Part shown: positions 1 through 8,531 of the stretch, one piece after another
How positions within the stretch are numbered: position 1 is the first letter of the stretch
Layout: each line of letters starts with the position of its first letter
Assembly (NCBI GenBank): GCA_022839785.1
Contig: JALHJW010000001.1
Location: 62,001-126,000, forward strand
Reading direction: 5' to 3'
Length of the DNA stretch: 64,000 nt
Source of the DNA: Desulfovibrio sp.
GTDB lineage: Bacteria > Desulfobacterota > Desulfovibrionia > Desulfovibrionales > Desulfovibrionaceae
Translations under genes and position numbers: made by a program
The notes under the pieces: generated by a model
What the model was told of the DNA's origin: nothing
Databases searched by the model: none
What the model saw: the letters and a program-made list of their open reading frames with translations, nothing else

Positions 1-1450
1 CCAGGAGCCGGTCCACCTCCGGGTTGGCGTAGAAGGTGTGGTTCAGCCCCTGGGGGGCGACCTGGGAGGAATGCCAGACCGTGTGCAGGTCCGGATCGAC
101 GAGGATGTTCCAGCCCAGGAGGACCGCGTCGAACCTGCCCGGGTTGACGAACTCCTTGATGAACGAGGCCCACTCCACGGTCCTGATCTCGACCTTGACG
201 CCCACGTCGCGCAGCCGCTCCTGGATGATGATCGCGGACTTGGCGCGCTGGTCGTTGCCCTGGTTGGTCAGGATGGTGAAGGCGAAGGGACGGCCGTCCT
301 TGTCGAGGACGCCGTCGCCGTCCGTGTCGCGCCAGCCCGCCTCGGCCAGCAGGGCGCGGGCGCGGGCCGGATCGTAGGGCAGGTCCGGGACCTGTTCGTT
401 ATAGACCCAGGAGCCGGGCTTGTAAGGCCCCTTGGCGGGAACGCCGAGGCCGAGGAGCACGATCTTGACGATCTCCTCCTTGTCGATGGCATGGGTCAGG
501 GCCCGGCGCACCCTGCGGTCCTGGAACAGGGGGTGCTTCAGGTTGTAGCCCAGGTAGGCGTAGCCGAAGGCAAGGTAGGTGTACTTGACGAAATCCCGCT
601 CCCACTGCGCCCCCCCGGTCTGGAAGAGGTACTGCTTGGGGGTCAGGTCCATCATGTCCAGGTTGCCCGCCTTCAGTTCCAGGAACTGGGTGCCCATGTC
701 CGGCACGATGCGCAGCACGACGCGGTCGATGTACGGCCGTCCCTCGAAATAGCGTTCGTTGGCCTCCAGCGTCAGATGGCGGCCGGGGACCCACTCCCTG
801 AGCACGTACGGCCCCGCGCCCACGGGCTGGCGGGCGTACTTCGTCTCCATCAGGTTCTCGTGCTCCAGGATGTGGCGCGGCACGATCTCCCCTGCCCAGG
901 TGATGAGGGAACGGGCGAAGACGTCATCGTAGACGACCTCGAAGGCGTAGTCGTCCAGCAGCCTGAATTCCTTCACGGCCAGGTAGTCCTCGGCGTAGGC
1001 CGTGGGCGTCTTCGGGTCGATCATCATCCGGTAGGAGAACTCCACGTCGCGCGCCGTGAGCGGCGTCCCGTCGGCCCAGACGATGTCCTTGCGCAGACGG
1101 AAGCGGATGCGCCTGCCGCCGTCCAGCAGCTCGTAGGATTCGGCGGCGTAGGGCTGAAGCTCCAGGTTCCTGTCGTAGCGCAGGAGCGAGACGTAGAGCA
1201 GGTCGACCACGGCCGAGGAGGCGCTGTCCGAGGACAGGCGGGGGATGAGGTTGGAGGGTTCGCCGATGGAGGCCTGCACGAGGCGGCCGCCGAAGACCGG
1301 AGCGTCCCCCTGCGGGCGCGGCGAAACAGGGGACGGAGCATCCGCCCGGACCGGGGCCGAGGCCGCGGGACGTCGCTCGTCCTCCTGACCGCAGGCGGCA
1401 AGGAGGAAAAAAACGACCGAAACGGTCGTCATCATCGTCCGGAAACGCAC
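1..1450 (-). CDS. ABC transporter substrate-binding lipoprotein (SBP_bac_5, oligopeptide type), 3' end cut by window
   Basis: About 483 codons are visible and the C-terminus runs off the left edge. A GTG start at 1450 gives MRFRTMM followed by a hydrophobic stretch and the lipobox LLAAC, so the mature protein should be lipid-anchored on the periplasmic face. After a low-complexity Ala/Pro linker come typical solute-binding family 5 motifs: GGRLVQASIGEPSNL near the start, then the DGTPLTARDVEFSYR segment, and later RRALTHAIDKEEIV. The family binds peptides, nickel or other small ligands for an ABC importer. No permease or ATPase gene lies on the right, so any partners must lie to the left outside the window. 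ATGs at 1435 and 1432 are alternatives, but the GTG adds the basic n-region expected of a signal peptide. The substrate cannot be read from the sequence. Confidence 0.88.
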   Translation of the reverse strand, partial: MRFRTMMTTVSVVFFLLAACGQEDERRPAASAPVRADAPSPVSPRPQGDAPVFGGRLVQASIGEPSNLIPRLSSDSASSAVVDLLYVSLLRYDRNLELQPYAAESYELLDGGRRIRFRLRKDIVWADGTPLTARDVEFSYRMMIDPKTPTAYAEDYLAVKEFRLLDDYAFEVVYDDVFARSLITWAGEIVPRHILEHENLMETKYARQPVGAGPYVLREWVPGRHLTLEANERYFEGRPYIDRVVLRIVPDMGTQFLELKAGNLDMMDLTPKQYLFQTGGAQWERDFVKYTYLAFGYAYLGYNLKHPLFQDRRVRRALTHAIDKEEIVKIVLLGLGVPAKGPYKPGSWVYNEQVPDLPYDPARARALLAEAGWRDTDGDGVLDKDGRPFAFTILTNQGNDQRAKSAIIIQERLRDVGVKVEIRTVEWASFIKEFVNPGRFDAVLLGWNILVDPDLHTVWHSSQVAPQGLNHTFYANPEVDRLL

Positions 1451-1507
1451 TCTTTTTTCCGCCACGAAATCCCCTGCAGACCTTGCTGTTCGCGCGCTCA
1501 AGGCCCG

Positions 1508-1536
1508 AGTATGCTCGACTCCGGGACAAAAGCCAA
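1508..1536 (-). promoter_or_regulatory. predicted sigma70 promoter for the substrate-binding lipoprotein
   Basis: On the minus strand TTGGCT (1531-1536) and CATACT (1508-1513) are separated by 17 nt and lie about 60 nt upstream of the GTG start at 1450. Prediction from spacing and consensus only. Confidence 0.45.
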
Positions 1537-1543
1537 GCGGCTC

Positions 1544-1572
1544 TTGATAACGCCTGCGTATTTGATTAAATG
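1544..1572 (+). promoter_or_regulatory. predicted sigma70 promoter for the SNF2 helicase
   Basis: TTGATA (1544-1549), a 17-nt spacer and TAAATG (1567-1572) lie in the only AT-rich stretch between the two divergent genes, about 65 nt before the ATG at 1638. Prediction only. Confidence 0.4.
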
Positions 1573-1637
1573 GGTTGGATACTTATCCGTGCGGCCAGCC
1601 GCCATAAGGGCCTTTGCTTTTTCTTTCGGCGCGACGC

Positions 1638-4600
1638 ATGGGAGACGAGGGGGAAACCCGTACCGTGACGCATGAAGAAGAGGGTCGAGCACAGCAGATC
1701 CTCTCCCATTTCATCAAGGACAGCGTTCCTGAATATATTCTCGAAGGCGCCCGCTCCATCATCGACGGCGGCGGGGTTCGGAAGCTTTCCCTCAAGAAGC
1801 GCGAACAGTTCTGGGACATCGACGCCCAGATCCAGGGCGACGACTTCCAGAGCTACGCCGCCGAGATCGGGCTGAACCTTTCCGAAGGCTCCATCACCCA
1901 TTTCTGCAACTGCCCGGACTCCTTCTCCGGGGTCTGCCGCCACATCGGCGCGGGCGCGCTCAAGCTCCTGGAGACCCTGGAGACGGCCACGGACAAGGAG
2001 GACCTGCCCAAGCCGCGCACGGACTGGCGGCAGTCCTTCCGCTCCTTCTTCTCCGCCGAGCACGAGCCGGAGGCGGGCAGGCATTATCTGGTCTACCGCT
2101 TCTACGCCGAACTGGGCCGCCTGCAGGTGGCCTTTTTCCGCGCCCGGCAGAACAAATCCGGCCTCTCCCAGGTGCATTCCGAGATCACCCTGGGCCAGCT
2201 CATCGAGAACCCGGACTGGGCGGAGACCGCGCCCCTGCTGCCGGACGTGGCCAGACAGATCGCGGACTTCCTGGACTATTCGGGCCACCGCGTGGAGCTG
2301 CCGCCCGGCCTGCTGAACTGGTTCCTGTGGGCCGTGAAGGGCGAGTACTACCTCTTCCAGGGCGACACCGAGCAGCCCGCGCGCGTGCAGCGCAAAACCA
2401 TGCGCCTGCAGCTCACCCCGCAGCTCTCCGAGGACGGCCTCTTCTTCGACCTCATGCTCTCGGCCGAAGGCAAGCCGCCGTTCTCCATCACCGGCCAGGA
2501 GGTCTTCTTCTACGGCCAGATGCCGCTGTGGGTGTACTGGAAGGGCACCTTCTACCCGGTGCAGACGGGCCTGGACGCGCGCCTGATCAAAGAGCTGACC
2601 GAACAGAACCCCATCGTGCCCCACGCCGACGTCTCGGAATTTCTGGACCGCGTCTGGACGCGCCTGCCCTCCTCCGACCTGCACGGCCAGGAGGAATTCC
2701 TGACGCGCATGGCCCCGATCTTCGCTCCGGCCACGTACAACCCCAAGCTCTTCCTGGACGAGGAAGGCAGTCTGCTGACCATCCAGATCCAGAACGTGTA
2801 CGAGACCGAACACACCGAGGTCAGCCTGCCCGGTCCCAACCCGGACCTGCAGACCGGCTCCTACTCCTACGAGGGCAAGTCCTTCCTGCTGCGCCGCGAT
2901 CAGGCCGCGGAGCAGGTGCTGATGAACCTGATGCAGGAGATGCATTTCCAGCCGCGCTCAAACTCCATCTGGTTTCTGGAGCAGGAGGAGGCCATCTCCT
3001 TCCTGCTCGACGCCTATCCCAAGCTCGTGGCGAAGTACCGCGTCTTCGGCGAGAAGAATCTGACGCGCTACAAGGTGCGCCTGACCAAGCCGGTGGTCGT
3101 GGGCGAGATCAAGAGCGACGAGGAGGAAAAGTGGTTCACCCTGGACCTCGCGGTGGACTACGACGGCCAGAAGGTGCCCATCGAAAAGATCTGGAAGGCC
3201 TGGACCCAGGGCAAGCGCTACGTGCAGTTGAAGGACGGCTCCTACACCAGCCTGCCCGAGACCTGGCTGGAAAAGCTGGCGAGCAAGCTGCGGGCGCTGG
3301 GTTTCGACGCCGATAAGCCGCCCCAGGGCACCTTCAACCAGTTCGACGCGCCGGTGCTGGACAAGCTGATCGAGGGGCTGGACGAGGTCCACACCGACTC
3401 GTTCTGGAACACCCTGCGCGAGAAGATCCACAGCTTCCAGCATATCCGGCAGCTGCCCGTGCCCAAAGGGCTGCGCGCCACGCTCCGCCCCTACCAGCAG
3501 CAGGGCCTGTCCTACATGAACTTCCTGCGCGAATACGGCTTCGGCGGCATCCTGGCGGACGAAATGGGCCTGGGCAAGACCGTGCAGACCCTGTCCTACC
3601 TGCAGTACCTGAAGGAAAAGAAGCACGAGGGTCCGAGCCTGATCATCGTGCCCACCTCGGTCATGCCCAACTGGGAGCGCGAATGCCAGAAGTTCGTGCC
3701 CGAGCTGCGCACCCTGGTGATCTACGGCGCGCGGCGCGAGAACCTCTTCAAGCAGATCAGCGAATCGGACATCGTCATCACCACCTACGCGCTGCTGCGC
3801 CGCGACCTGGACGAGCTGGAGAAGTTCGAGTTCAACGCCCTGATCCTGGACGAGGCGCAGAACATCAAGAACCCCAACACCATCACCGCGCGCTCGGTCA
3901 GGCACCTCAAGGCCAAGATGCGCCTGTGCCTCTCGGGCACGCCCATCGAGAACAACCTCTTCGAGCTGTGGAGCCTCTTCGAATTCCTCATGCCCGGCTT
4001 CCTCGGCTCGCAGCACTCGTTCCAACGCGGCATCGTCAAGCCCATCAAGGACGGCGACGAGGAAACCCTGAACTACCTGCGCCAGCGGGTGAAGCCCTTC
4101 ATCCTGCGCCGCACCAAGGCCGAGGTGGCCAAGGACCTGCCGCCCAAGGTGGAGAGCGTGCATTACTGCGCCCTGGCCGACGAACAGATGGAGCTGTACG
4201 CCGTGCTGGCCAAGAAGCTGCGCGACCAAGTGCTGCGCGACGTGGACGAAAAGGGCATGGCCAAGTCCCAGATGTCCATCCTCGACGCGCTGCTCAAACT
4301 TCGTCAGATCTGCTGCCACCCGCGCCTGCTGAAGCTCGACATGCCCGGGGTCTCCACCAACCTGCCCTCGGGCAAGTTCGACGCCTTCAAGGACCTGGTC
4401 ACGGACATCATCGAGGAAGGCCACAAGGTGCTGGTCTTCTCGCAGTTCGTGCAGATGCTGCACATCATCCGTTCCTGGCTGCAGATCAACAAGGTGCCCT
4501 TCACCTACCTGGACGGCACCTCCAAGGACCGCTTCGAACAGGTGGACCTCTTCAACAACACGCCCGAGATCCCCATCTTCCTGATCTCGCTGAAGGCGGG

Positions 4601-4874
4601 CGGCACGGGCCTGAACCTGACCAGCGCGGACTATGTCATCCACTACGACCCGTGGTGGAACCCGGCCGTGGAGTCCCAGGCCACGGACCGCACGCACCGC
4701 ATCGGCCAGACCCGCCAGGTCTTCTCCTACAAGATGATCTGCCAGAACACTGTGGAAGAGAAGATCCTGAAGCTGCAGGACCAGAAACGCGGCATCGCCG
4801 ACGCCATCATCCCCGGCCAGGACTCCTGGAAGTCGCTGACCCGCGACGATCTGGAGATGCTCTTCGAGGTCTGA
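1638..4874 (+). CDS. SWIM zinc-finger, SNF2/Rad54-family DEAD-box helicase
   Basis: A 1078-residue Snf2-family ATPase. The N-terminal part carries a SWIM zinc-binding motif (CNC...CRH, Cys90, Cys92, Cys100, His102), a domain often fused to bacterial Snf2 proteins and thought to bind DNA or protein. The C-terminal half holds both RecA lobes: Walker A GLGKT near residue 645, the DEAQ Walker B box near 736, and the helicase C lobe ending with TDRTHRIGQ near 1013. These proteins translocate on double-stranded DNA and remodel nucleoprotein complexes; the bacterial role is usually repair or transcription recycling and is not resolved here. The start is uncertain: ATG 1638 is used, and GTG 1665 has an AGGGGG tract 11 nt upstream. 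The gene stands alone and is followed by a palindromic repeat. Confidence 0.93.
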   Translation: MGDEGETRTVTHEEEGRAQQILSHFIKDSVPEYILEGARSIIDGGGVRKLSLKKREQFWDIDAQIQGDDFQSYAAEIGLNLSEGSITHFCNCPDSFSGVCRHIGAGALKLLETLETATDKEDLPKPRTDWRQSFRSFFSAEHEPEAGRHYLVYRFYAELGRLQVAFFRARQNKSGLSQVHSEITLGQLIENPDWAETAPLLPDVARQIADFLDYSGHRVELPPGLLNWFLWAVKGEYYLFQGDTEQPARVQRKTMRLQLTPQLSEDGLFFDLMLSAEGKPPFSITGQEVFFYGQMPLWVYWKGTFYPVQTGLDARLIKELTEQNPIVPHADVSEFLDRVWTRLPSSDLHGQEEFLTRMAPIFAPATYNPKLFLDEEGSLLTIQIQNVYETEHTEVSLPGPNPDLQTGSYSYEGKSFLLRRDQAAEQVLMNLMQEMHFQPRSNSIWFLEQEEAISFLLDAYPKLVAKYRVFGEKNLTRYKVRLTKPVVVGEIKSDEEEKWFTLDLAVDYDGQKVPIEKIWKAWTQGKRYVQLKDGSYTSLPETWLEKLASKLRALGFDADKPPQGTFNQFDAPVLDKLIEGLDEVHTDSFWNTLREKIHSFQHIRQLPVPKGLRATLRPYQQQGLSYMNFLREYGFGGILADEMGLGKTVQTLSYLQYLKEKKHEGPSLIIVPTSVMPNWERECQKFVPELRTLVIYGARRENLFKQISESDIVITTYALLRRDLDELEKFEFNALILDEAQNIKNPNTITARSVRHLKAKMRLCLSGTPIENNLFELWSLFEFLMPGFLGSQHSFQRGIVKPIKDGDEETLNYLRQRVKPFILRRTKAEVAKDLPPKVESVHYCALADEQMELYAVLAKKLRDQVLRDVDEKGMAKSQMSILDALLKLRQICCHPRLLKLDMPGVSTNLPSGKFDAFKDLVTDIIEEGHKVLVFSQFVQMLHIIRSWLQINKVPFTYLDGTSKDRFEQVDLFNNTPEIPIFLISLKAGGTGLNLTSADYVIHYDPWWNPAVESQATDRTHRIGQTRQVFSYKMICQNTVEEKILKLQDQKRGIADAIIPGQDSWKSLTRDDLEMLFEV

Positions 4875-4878
4875 CCCT

Positions 4879-5002
4879 CAAGCCGCTGAAAAAGCCCCAT
4901 CTGCTGCGTTGCCGCGAAAAGATCGAACCCTCGCGTCTTTGAAATAAGCGCTGGGCTCGATCTTTTCTTGCGCCGTGCGTCCGGACCTTTTTGCCCGGCC
5001 TG
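4879..5002. repeat. large imperfect palindromic repeat (REP/MITE-like) downstream of the helicase gene
   Basis: The core is a 15-nt inverted repeat with one mismatch, GAAAAGATCGAACCC (4916-4930) against GGGCTCGATCTTTTC (4953-4967). Outer flanks also pair imperfectly (about 4879-4895 with about 4986-5002, an AAAAAG tract facing a CTTTTT tract). The whole 124-bp element can fold into one long cruciform or hairpin between two convergent genes. I recall elements of this build as dispersed intergenic repeats in deltaproteobacterial genomes; only one copy is in this window. It may also act as a transcription barrier. Confidence 0.65.
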
Positions 5003-5029
5003 AAACGCTCGGGGAGCATGATGCGCGCC

Positions 5030-5923
5030 TCATCCCTCCCCCAGCGCCCAGTGCGCCCCGGTTTCGAGGGCGCGCGTGAAGGCGCGCAGCAACGGCGAGT
5101 CCAGATTCCAGCAGTGCCAGTAGAGGTCCACTCGCACGCCGTGCTCCGGCGCGAGGTCGATCAGCCCGCCGCGCGCGAGCATCTCGCCGCACTGCGCGTC
5201 CGGCAGCATGCCGCATGCATGGCCTTGGGCGATCTGGCGCACGAACCCTTCCGAGGAGGGCAGCCAAGTGATAGGGTATGCCGGGGGAGCGCCGCCGAGG
5301 GCGGCACGCAAAAGCTTGTTGTGCAGGTCGTCCTTGCGGTTGAAGACGAGCATGGGCGCGGCGGCGACCGCTTCGCGGGTCACGCCCTCGGGGAACCAGC
5401 GTGACGCGAAGCTCGGCGCGGCAACGAGGTGGTAGATCATGGAGCCAAGCCTCGTCACACGGCAGCCCTGCATGACCTCGGCCCGCTCGCTCACGCAGCC
5501 CGCCACCTCACCGTCGCGCAGAAGCTCGTGCGTGACCTCCTGATCGTCCACGCGCACGTCGAGCAGCACGGCTTGGTCGCGCAGGAAATCGTCGAGCGCG
5601 GGCAGGAACCACGTCGCCAGGCTGTCGGCGTTGACGCCCACGGCCAGGCTGGAGAAACCACTTTCCCCGCCCGGTCCCACCTCGGCCAGGGCGTCCTCCT
5701 CCAGGCGGCGCACCTGCCGCCACAGGGCGAGCAGACGGCGGCCCGGCGGGGTGGGCGCGGGCGGCGAGGAGCGCACCAGGAGCACCTGGCCCATGCCCTC
5801 CTCCAAGGCGCGGATGCGCTGCGACACGGCGGACTGGGTGAGGTGCAGGACGCGCGCGGCGCGCTCGAAGCCCCCCTCGTCCACGACAGCGGCCAGGGCC
5901 GCGAGATTGCGGTAGTCGATCAT
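5030..5923 (-). CDS. argP: LysR-family regulator ArgP
   Basis: A 297-residue LysR-type regulator. The N-terminal winged helix-turn-helix reads MIDYRNLAALAAVVDEGG with the recognition region LTQSAVSQRIRALE, and the effector domain has the ArgP/IciA signature VNADSLATWFLPAL. ArgP family proteins sense lysine or arginine and activate an exporter gene of the LysE/ArgO family. That gene is divergently placed here with a 104-bp shared intergenic region, which supports the assignment. No Shine-Dalgarno precedes the ATG at 5923, so the message may be nearly leaderless. Confidence 0.92.
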   Translation of the reverse strand: MIDYRNLAALAAVVDEGGFERAARVLHLTQSAVSQRIRALEEGMGQVLLVRSSPPAPTPPGRRLLALWRQVRRLEEDALAEVGPGGESGFSSLAVGVNADSLATWFLPALDDFLRDQAVLLDVRVDDQEVTHELLRDGEVAGCVSERAEVMQGCRVTRLGSMIYHLVAAPSFASRWFPEGVTREAVAAAPMLVFNRKDDLHNKLLRAALGGAPPAYPITWLPSSEGFVRQIAQGHACGMLPDAQCGEMLARGGLIDLAPEHGVRVDLYWHCWNLDSPLLRAFTRALETGAHWALGEG

Positions 5924-5942
5924 GCGCTGTAATTAGCAGAAT

Positions 5943-5971
5943 TAATCAAAACTGAAAAGTATTCATTTCAA
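5943..5971 (-). promoter_or_regulatory. AT-rich argP/lysE divergent control region with predicted argP promoter
   Basis: Minus-strand TTGAAA (5966-5971) and TGATTA (5943-5948) are spaced by 17 nt and would start argP transcription close to its ATG. The surrounding 5924-5978 stretch is AT-rich, unlike the coding DNA on both sides. It is the natural place for an ArgP site acting on lysE; I do not see an unambiguous T-N11-A operator. Confidence 0.4.
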
Positions 5972-6027
5972 TTCACAACATGCGCCGGGTATCCTGTATG
6001 GACGAAAAGTCGATCAGGAGGGCGCGC

Positions 6028-6639
6028 ATGTTGCCGCTGTTTTGGGAAGGATTCGGCACGGGATCGGGGCTGATCATCGCCATCGGGGCGCAGAACGCCT
6101 TTGTCCTGGCCCAGGGCGTGCGGCGTGAGCACCATCTCCCCGTGGCCCTCATCTGCGCGCTGTGCGACGCGCTGCTCATCGCCGCCGGGCTGGCGGGCAT
6201 GGGCGCGACCCTGGCCGCGGCCCCGGCCCTCCGGCAGGCCGCGGCCCTCGGCGGGGCGGCATTCCTCGGGCTCTACGGCCTGCGCGCCGCGCGCGCGGCC
6301 TGGCGCGGCGGCGGGGCGCTCTGCGCGGCGGACGGCGACGACGGCCGCAGCCTGAAGACGATCCTGCTCCTGACCCTGGCCGTGACCCTGCTCAACCCGC
6401 ACGTCTACCTGGACACGGTGCTGCTCCTGGGCAGCATCGGCGGCCGCCACGGCGACCCGGGCCGCTGGCACTTCGGCGCGGGCGCGGCCACCGCGTCCTT
6501 CGCCTGGTTCTTCGGTCTGGCGCTGTGCGGCCGCCTGCTCGCCCCGCTCCTCTCCCGCCCCGCGGCCTGGCGCGCCCTGGACGGATTCGTGGCCCTGGTC
6601 ATGTGGAGCGTGGCCGCGGGGCTGCTGACCATGCTCTGA
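6028..6639 (+). CDS. LysE/ArgO-family basic amino-acid exporter
   Basis: A 203-residue polytopic membrane protein. The N-terminus MLPLFWEGFGTGSGLIIAIGAQNAFVLAQG is the hallmark of LysE/ArgO exporters, with the conserved IGAQNAFVL segment, and NPHVYLDTVLLLG near the middle matches the family. It should export L-lysine or L-arginine across the inner membrane under control of the divergent ArgP. The ATG at 6028 was chosen because AGGAGGG lies at 6016-6022, 5 nt upstream; an in-frame ATG at 5980 has no ribosome site. It converges on the M48 gene with only 10 bp between stops and no recognisable terminator. Confidence 0.92.
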   Translation: MLPLFWEGFGTGSGLIIAIGAQNAFVLAQGVRREHHLPVALICALCDALLIAAGLAGMGATLAAAPALRQAAALGGAAFLGLYGLRAARAAWRGGGALCAADGDDGRSLKTILLLTLAVTLLNPHVYLDTVLLLGSIGGRHGDPGRWHFGAGAATASFAWFFGLALCGRLLAPLLSRPAAWRALDGFVALVMWSVAAGLLTML

Positions 6640-6649
6640 ACCTGCGGAC

Positions 6650-8149
6650 CTACTGTTTCTTCCCGGCGGCCGCGTGGCATTCGCGCACGAGGTCCTTGTC
6701 CCCGGCGCTCAGGCACTTCACGAGATACCCCGCGACCATGACGTCGTTCTTGCTCTTCTTGTTGAGCCGGATGAGCGTGGGCAGCAGATCCAGCGGATGC
6801 CCGAACTCCTCGTCGGCCTGCATGGCCGCCTGCAGGGCGTCGGAGGGAGATTTCTCTTCAAGGACGGCGATCAGCCGGGTATGCTCGCCGAGCAGGGAAT
6901 CCGGCGCTGCGGCGCTGCGGCGCAGGGAGGCCATGAAGACGTCCCCTTTCATCTGGATGCTTTTGAGGCCGAGCACGGTGTAGCGGCAATACGGCACCGC
7001 CGCGTAGCCACTCGGGTCCTTGAGTCCGGCGATGATCTTCATGGCCTTGCCCTCGTCGTCCTGCTTGATCTCCACCGCCGTCTTGACCTCGTCGACCAGC
7101 GCGAACTCCCGCGTCACCTCTGGGGACCGGAGCAGGGCCGTCCAGGCCTCCGCGTTGTCCACGTCACGGTTGACGTCCTCATAAAAGGTCTCGACGTACG
7201 CATGCACGGCCGCGTCCCGCTCCTGCGTGGAACCGTGCTTCCTGCTCATCTGCCTGTACGCCGAGGCGAGCTGGCTGCCGACCTCGGATACAGCCGCGTC
7301 CAGCCCCTCGCTCAGACTCTTGGGCTGCTGTTTGCCGGGCTTGCCCTGTATGTCCGTAAGCCCAGCCGCCTTGGCCTCTGGGCTCGGTTCCTGCTTCTCG
7401 GAGGCCTCCAGAAGCTGCAGGAAGCCCGACATCCCGCGCGGGTCGTAACCGGCCGCGACCATGAGATCGGTGCCCAGAAGATCGGCATCGCCTTCCTGAT
7501 CGCGGCTGAAGATGGGCAGCAGCGCACTCTGGCCCGCCTCAAGAAGGAGTTCGTTCGCTCCCGCTTCGGCCAGCAGGCCCTTCACGTCGCCCTTCTTGAG
7601 GTTGTATTTGGCGCTTACGTACATGGATCCGAAGTTGTACACGGCGCGGAAAAGAATTTCGGCGTGCGACAGCTTGTGGTGGCCGAGCACCACGTGGGAA
7701 TACTCGTGAGCCAGCACCGCGGCCGCTTCGTTCTCGCTCGTGATATCGCGCAGCATGCTGTAGGAGAGGAAGATGCCGCCGTCCTCGGTGCTGTACGCCT
7801 GAAAACCGCGCGTGGGGATGATGAACGCCGTGGCGGGATGAGGCTCGCCCGGCCAGACGGCCTCGATCCTGTCCAGGATCGCGTTCAGCCGTTCCTCCAT
7901 GACGGGGCAGGACATCACGCCATATTTCATGCGCTGACCCAGAAGCCCCTTGCGCGGAAAGTCGGGCGGCGGCTCGGCCGTGGCGTTCTGGGCCGGGGGG
8001 ACGGCGTACTTGTCGATGAGCCGGGTCGGTTCCTCGGGCTCGGAAAACGTCAACGTGTCGATGGTCTTCCGGCAGCCCCCCGCCGCGAAGATGGCCAAAG
8101 CCAGCAGAAGAACCCCTGCCTGTTTCGTGACGCCCCTATTCGCAGTCAT
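6650..8149 (-). CDS. M48-family metallopeptidase lipoprotein
   Basis: A 499-residue protein. The first 26 residues form a lipoprotein signal peptide (LLLALAIFAAGGC), so the protein is an envelope lipoprotein. The zinc protease core is clear: HEYSH (an HExxH site) near residue 148 and the third zinc-ligand region QEGDADLLGTDLM about 80 residues later. BepA/LoiP-type M48 proteases act on outer-membrane proteins; the long C-terminal half could be a helical-repeat adaptor, which I infer. The ATG lies 14 nt inside the end of the preceding 131-residue gene, so the two are translationally coupled. It is the last gene of a three-gene operon with a CHASE2 membrane protein; this context is unusual for BepA-like enzymes. 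Confidence 0.9.
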   Translation of the reverse strand: MTANRGVTKQAGVLLLALAIFAAGGCRKTIDTLTFSEPEEPTRLIDKYAVPPAQNATAEPPPDFPRKGLLGQRMKYGVMSCPVMEERLNAILDRIEAVWPGEPHPATAFIIPTRGFQAYSTEDGGIFLSYSMLRDITSENEAAAVLAHEYSHVVLGHHKLSHAEILFRAVYNFGSMYVSAKYNLKKGDVKGLLAEAGANELLLEAGQSALLPIFSRDQEGDADLLGTDLMVAAGYDPRGMSGFLQLLEASEKQEPSPEAKAAGLTDIQGKPGKQQPKSLSEGLDAAVSEVGSQLASAYRQMSRKHGSTQERDAAVHAYVETFYEDVNRDVDNAEAWTALLRSPEVTREFALVDEVKTAVEIKQDDEGKAMKIIAGLKDPSGYAAVPYCRYTVLGLKSIQMKGDVFMASLRRSAAAPDSLLGEHTRLIAVLEEKSPSDALQAAMQADEEFGHPLDLLPTLIRLNKKSKNDVMVAGYLVKCLSAGDKDLVRECHAAAGKKQ

Positions 8150-8531
8150 TTTCGCCCGCTCCTCTCTCCCCGAAGACGCCAGCCTGGGAGGTTCTCGATA
8201 TCACTGTCCTGTCGCATCCCCCTGTCACCTTGCGCAGGGGCGGCTCGATCACCACCTGCGTCTCTTCGAACCACAGGACTCCATCCGATCCCTGCACCGC
8301 CACGTATCCCCTGGGGGACACCTTGGTCACGGCGGCCGGAACGGGCGGAAGCTCCGCACGCGGTACTTTGGCTACGCGCGCAAAACCCTTTTCCTCTTGG
8401 GAAAAAATTCCGATGCGCTCGTACCTGTAGGACGTCACGCGGTATTGCTGCGCGAAGGCGTCCCCGGCCAGGACGTAGGCGGCGGACAGGAGCGCCGCGC
8501 CGCAAAGGCATGCACGGATCAATTTTTTCAC
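8136..8531 (-). CDS. small exported protein of unknown function between CHASE2 and M48 genes
   Basis: A 131-residue protein. The GTG start at 8531 overlaps the stop of the CHASE2 gene as GTGA, with GGGAGGG upstream. A signal peptide (VKKLIRACLCGAALLSAAYV) ends at a plausible AFA|QQ cleavage site, so the mature part of about 104 residues is periplasmic or secreted. It is basic and short, and the segment SPRGYVAVQ..GVLWFEETQV looks like beta strands of an SH3-like fold; that reading is tentative. Its C-terminus overlaps the M48 start by 14 nt. A longer in-frame extension upstream is an artefact of overlap with the CHASE2 gene. I do not recognise the family. Confidence 0.7.
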   Translation of the reverse strand: MKKLIRACLCGAALLSAAYVLAGDAFAQQYRVTSYRYERIGIFSQEEKGFARVAKVPRAELPPVPAAVTKVSPRGYVAVQGSDGVLWFEETQVVIEPPLRKVTGGCDRTVISRTSQAGVFGERGAGENDCE

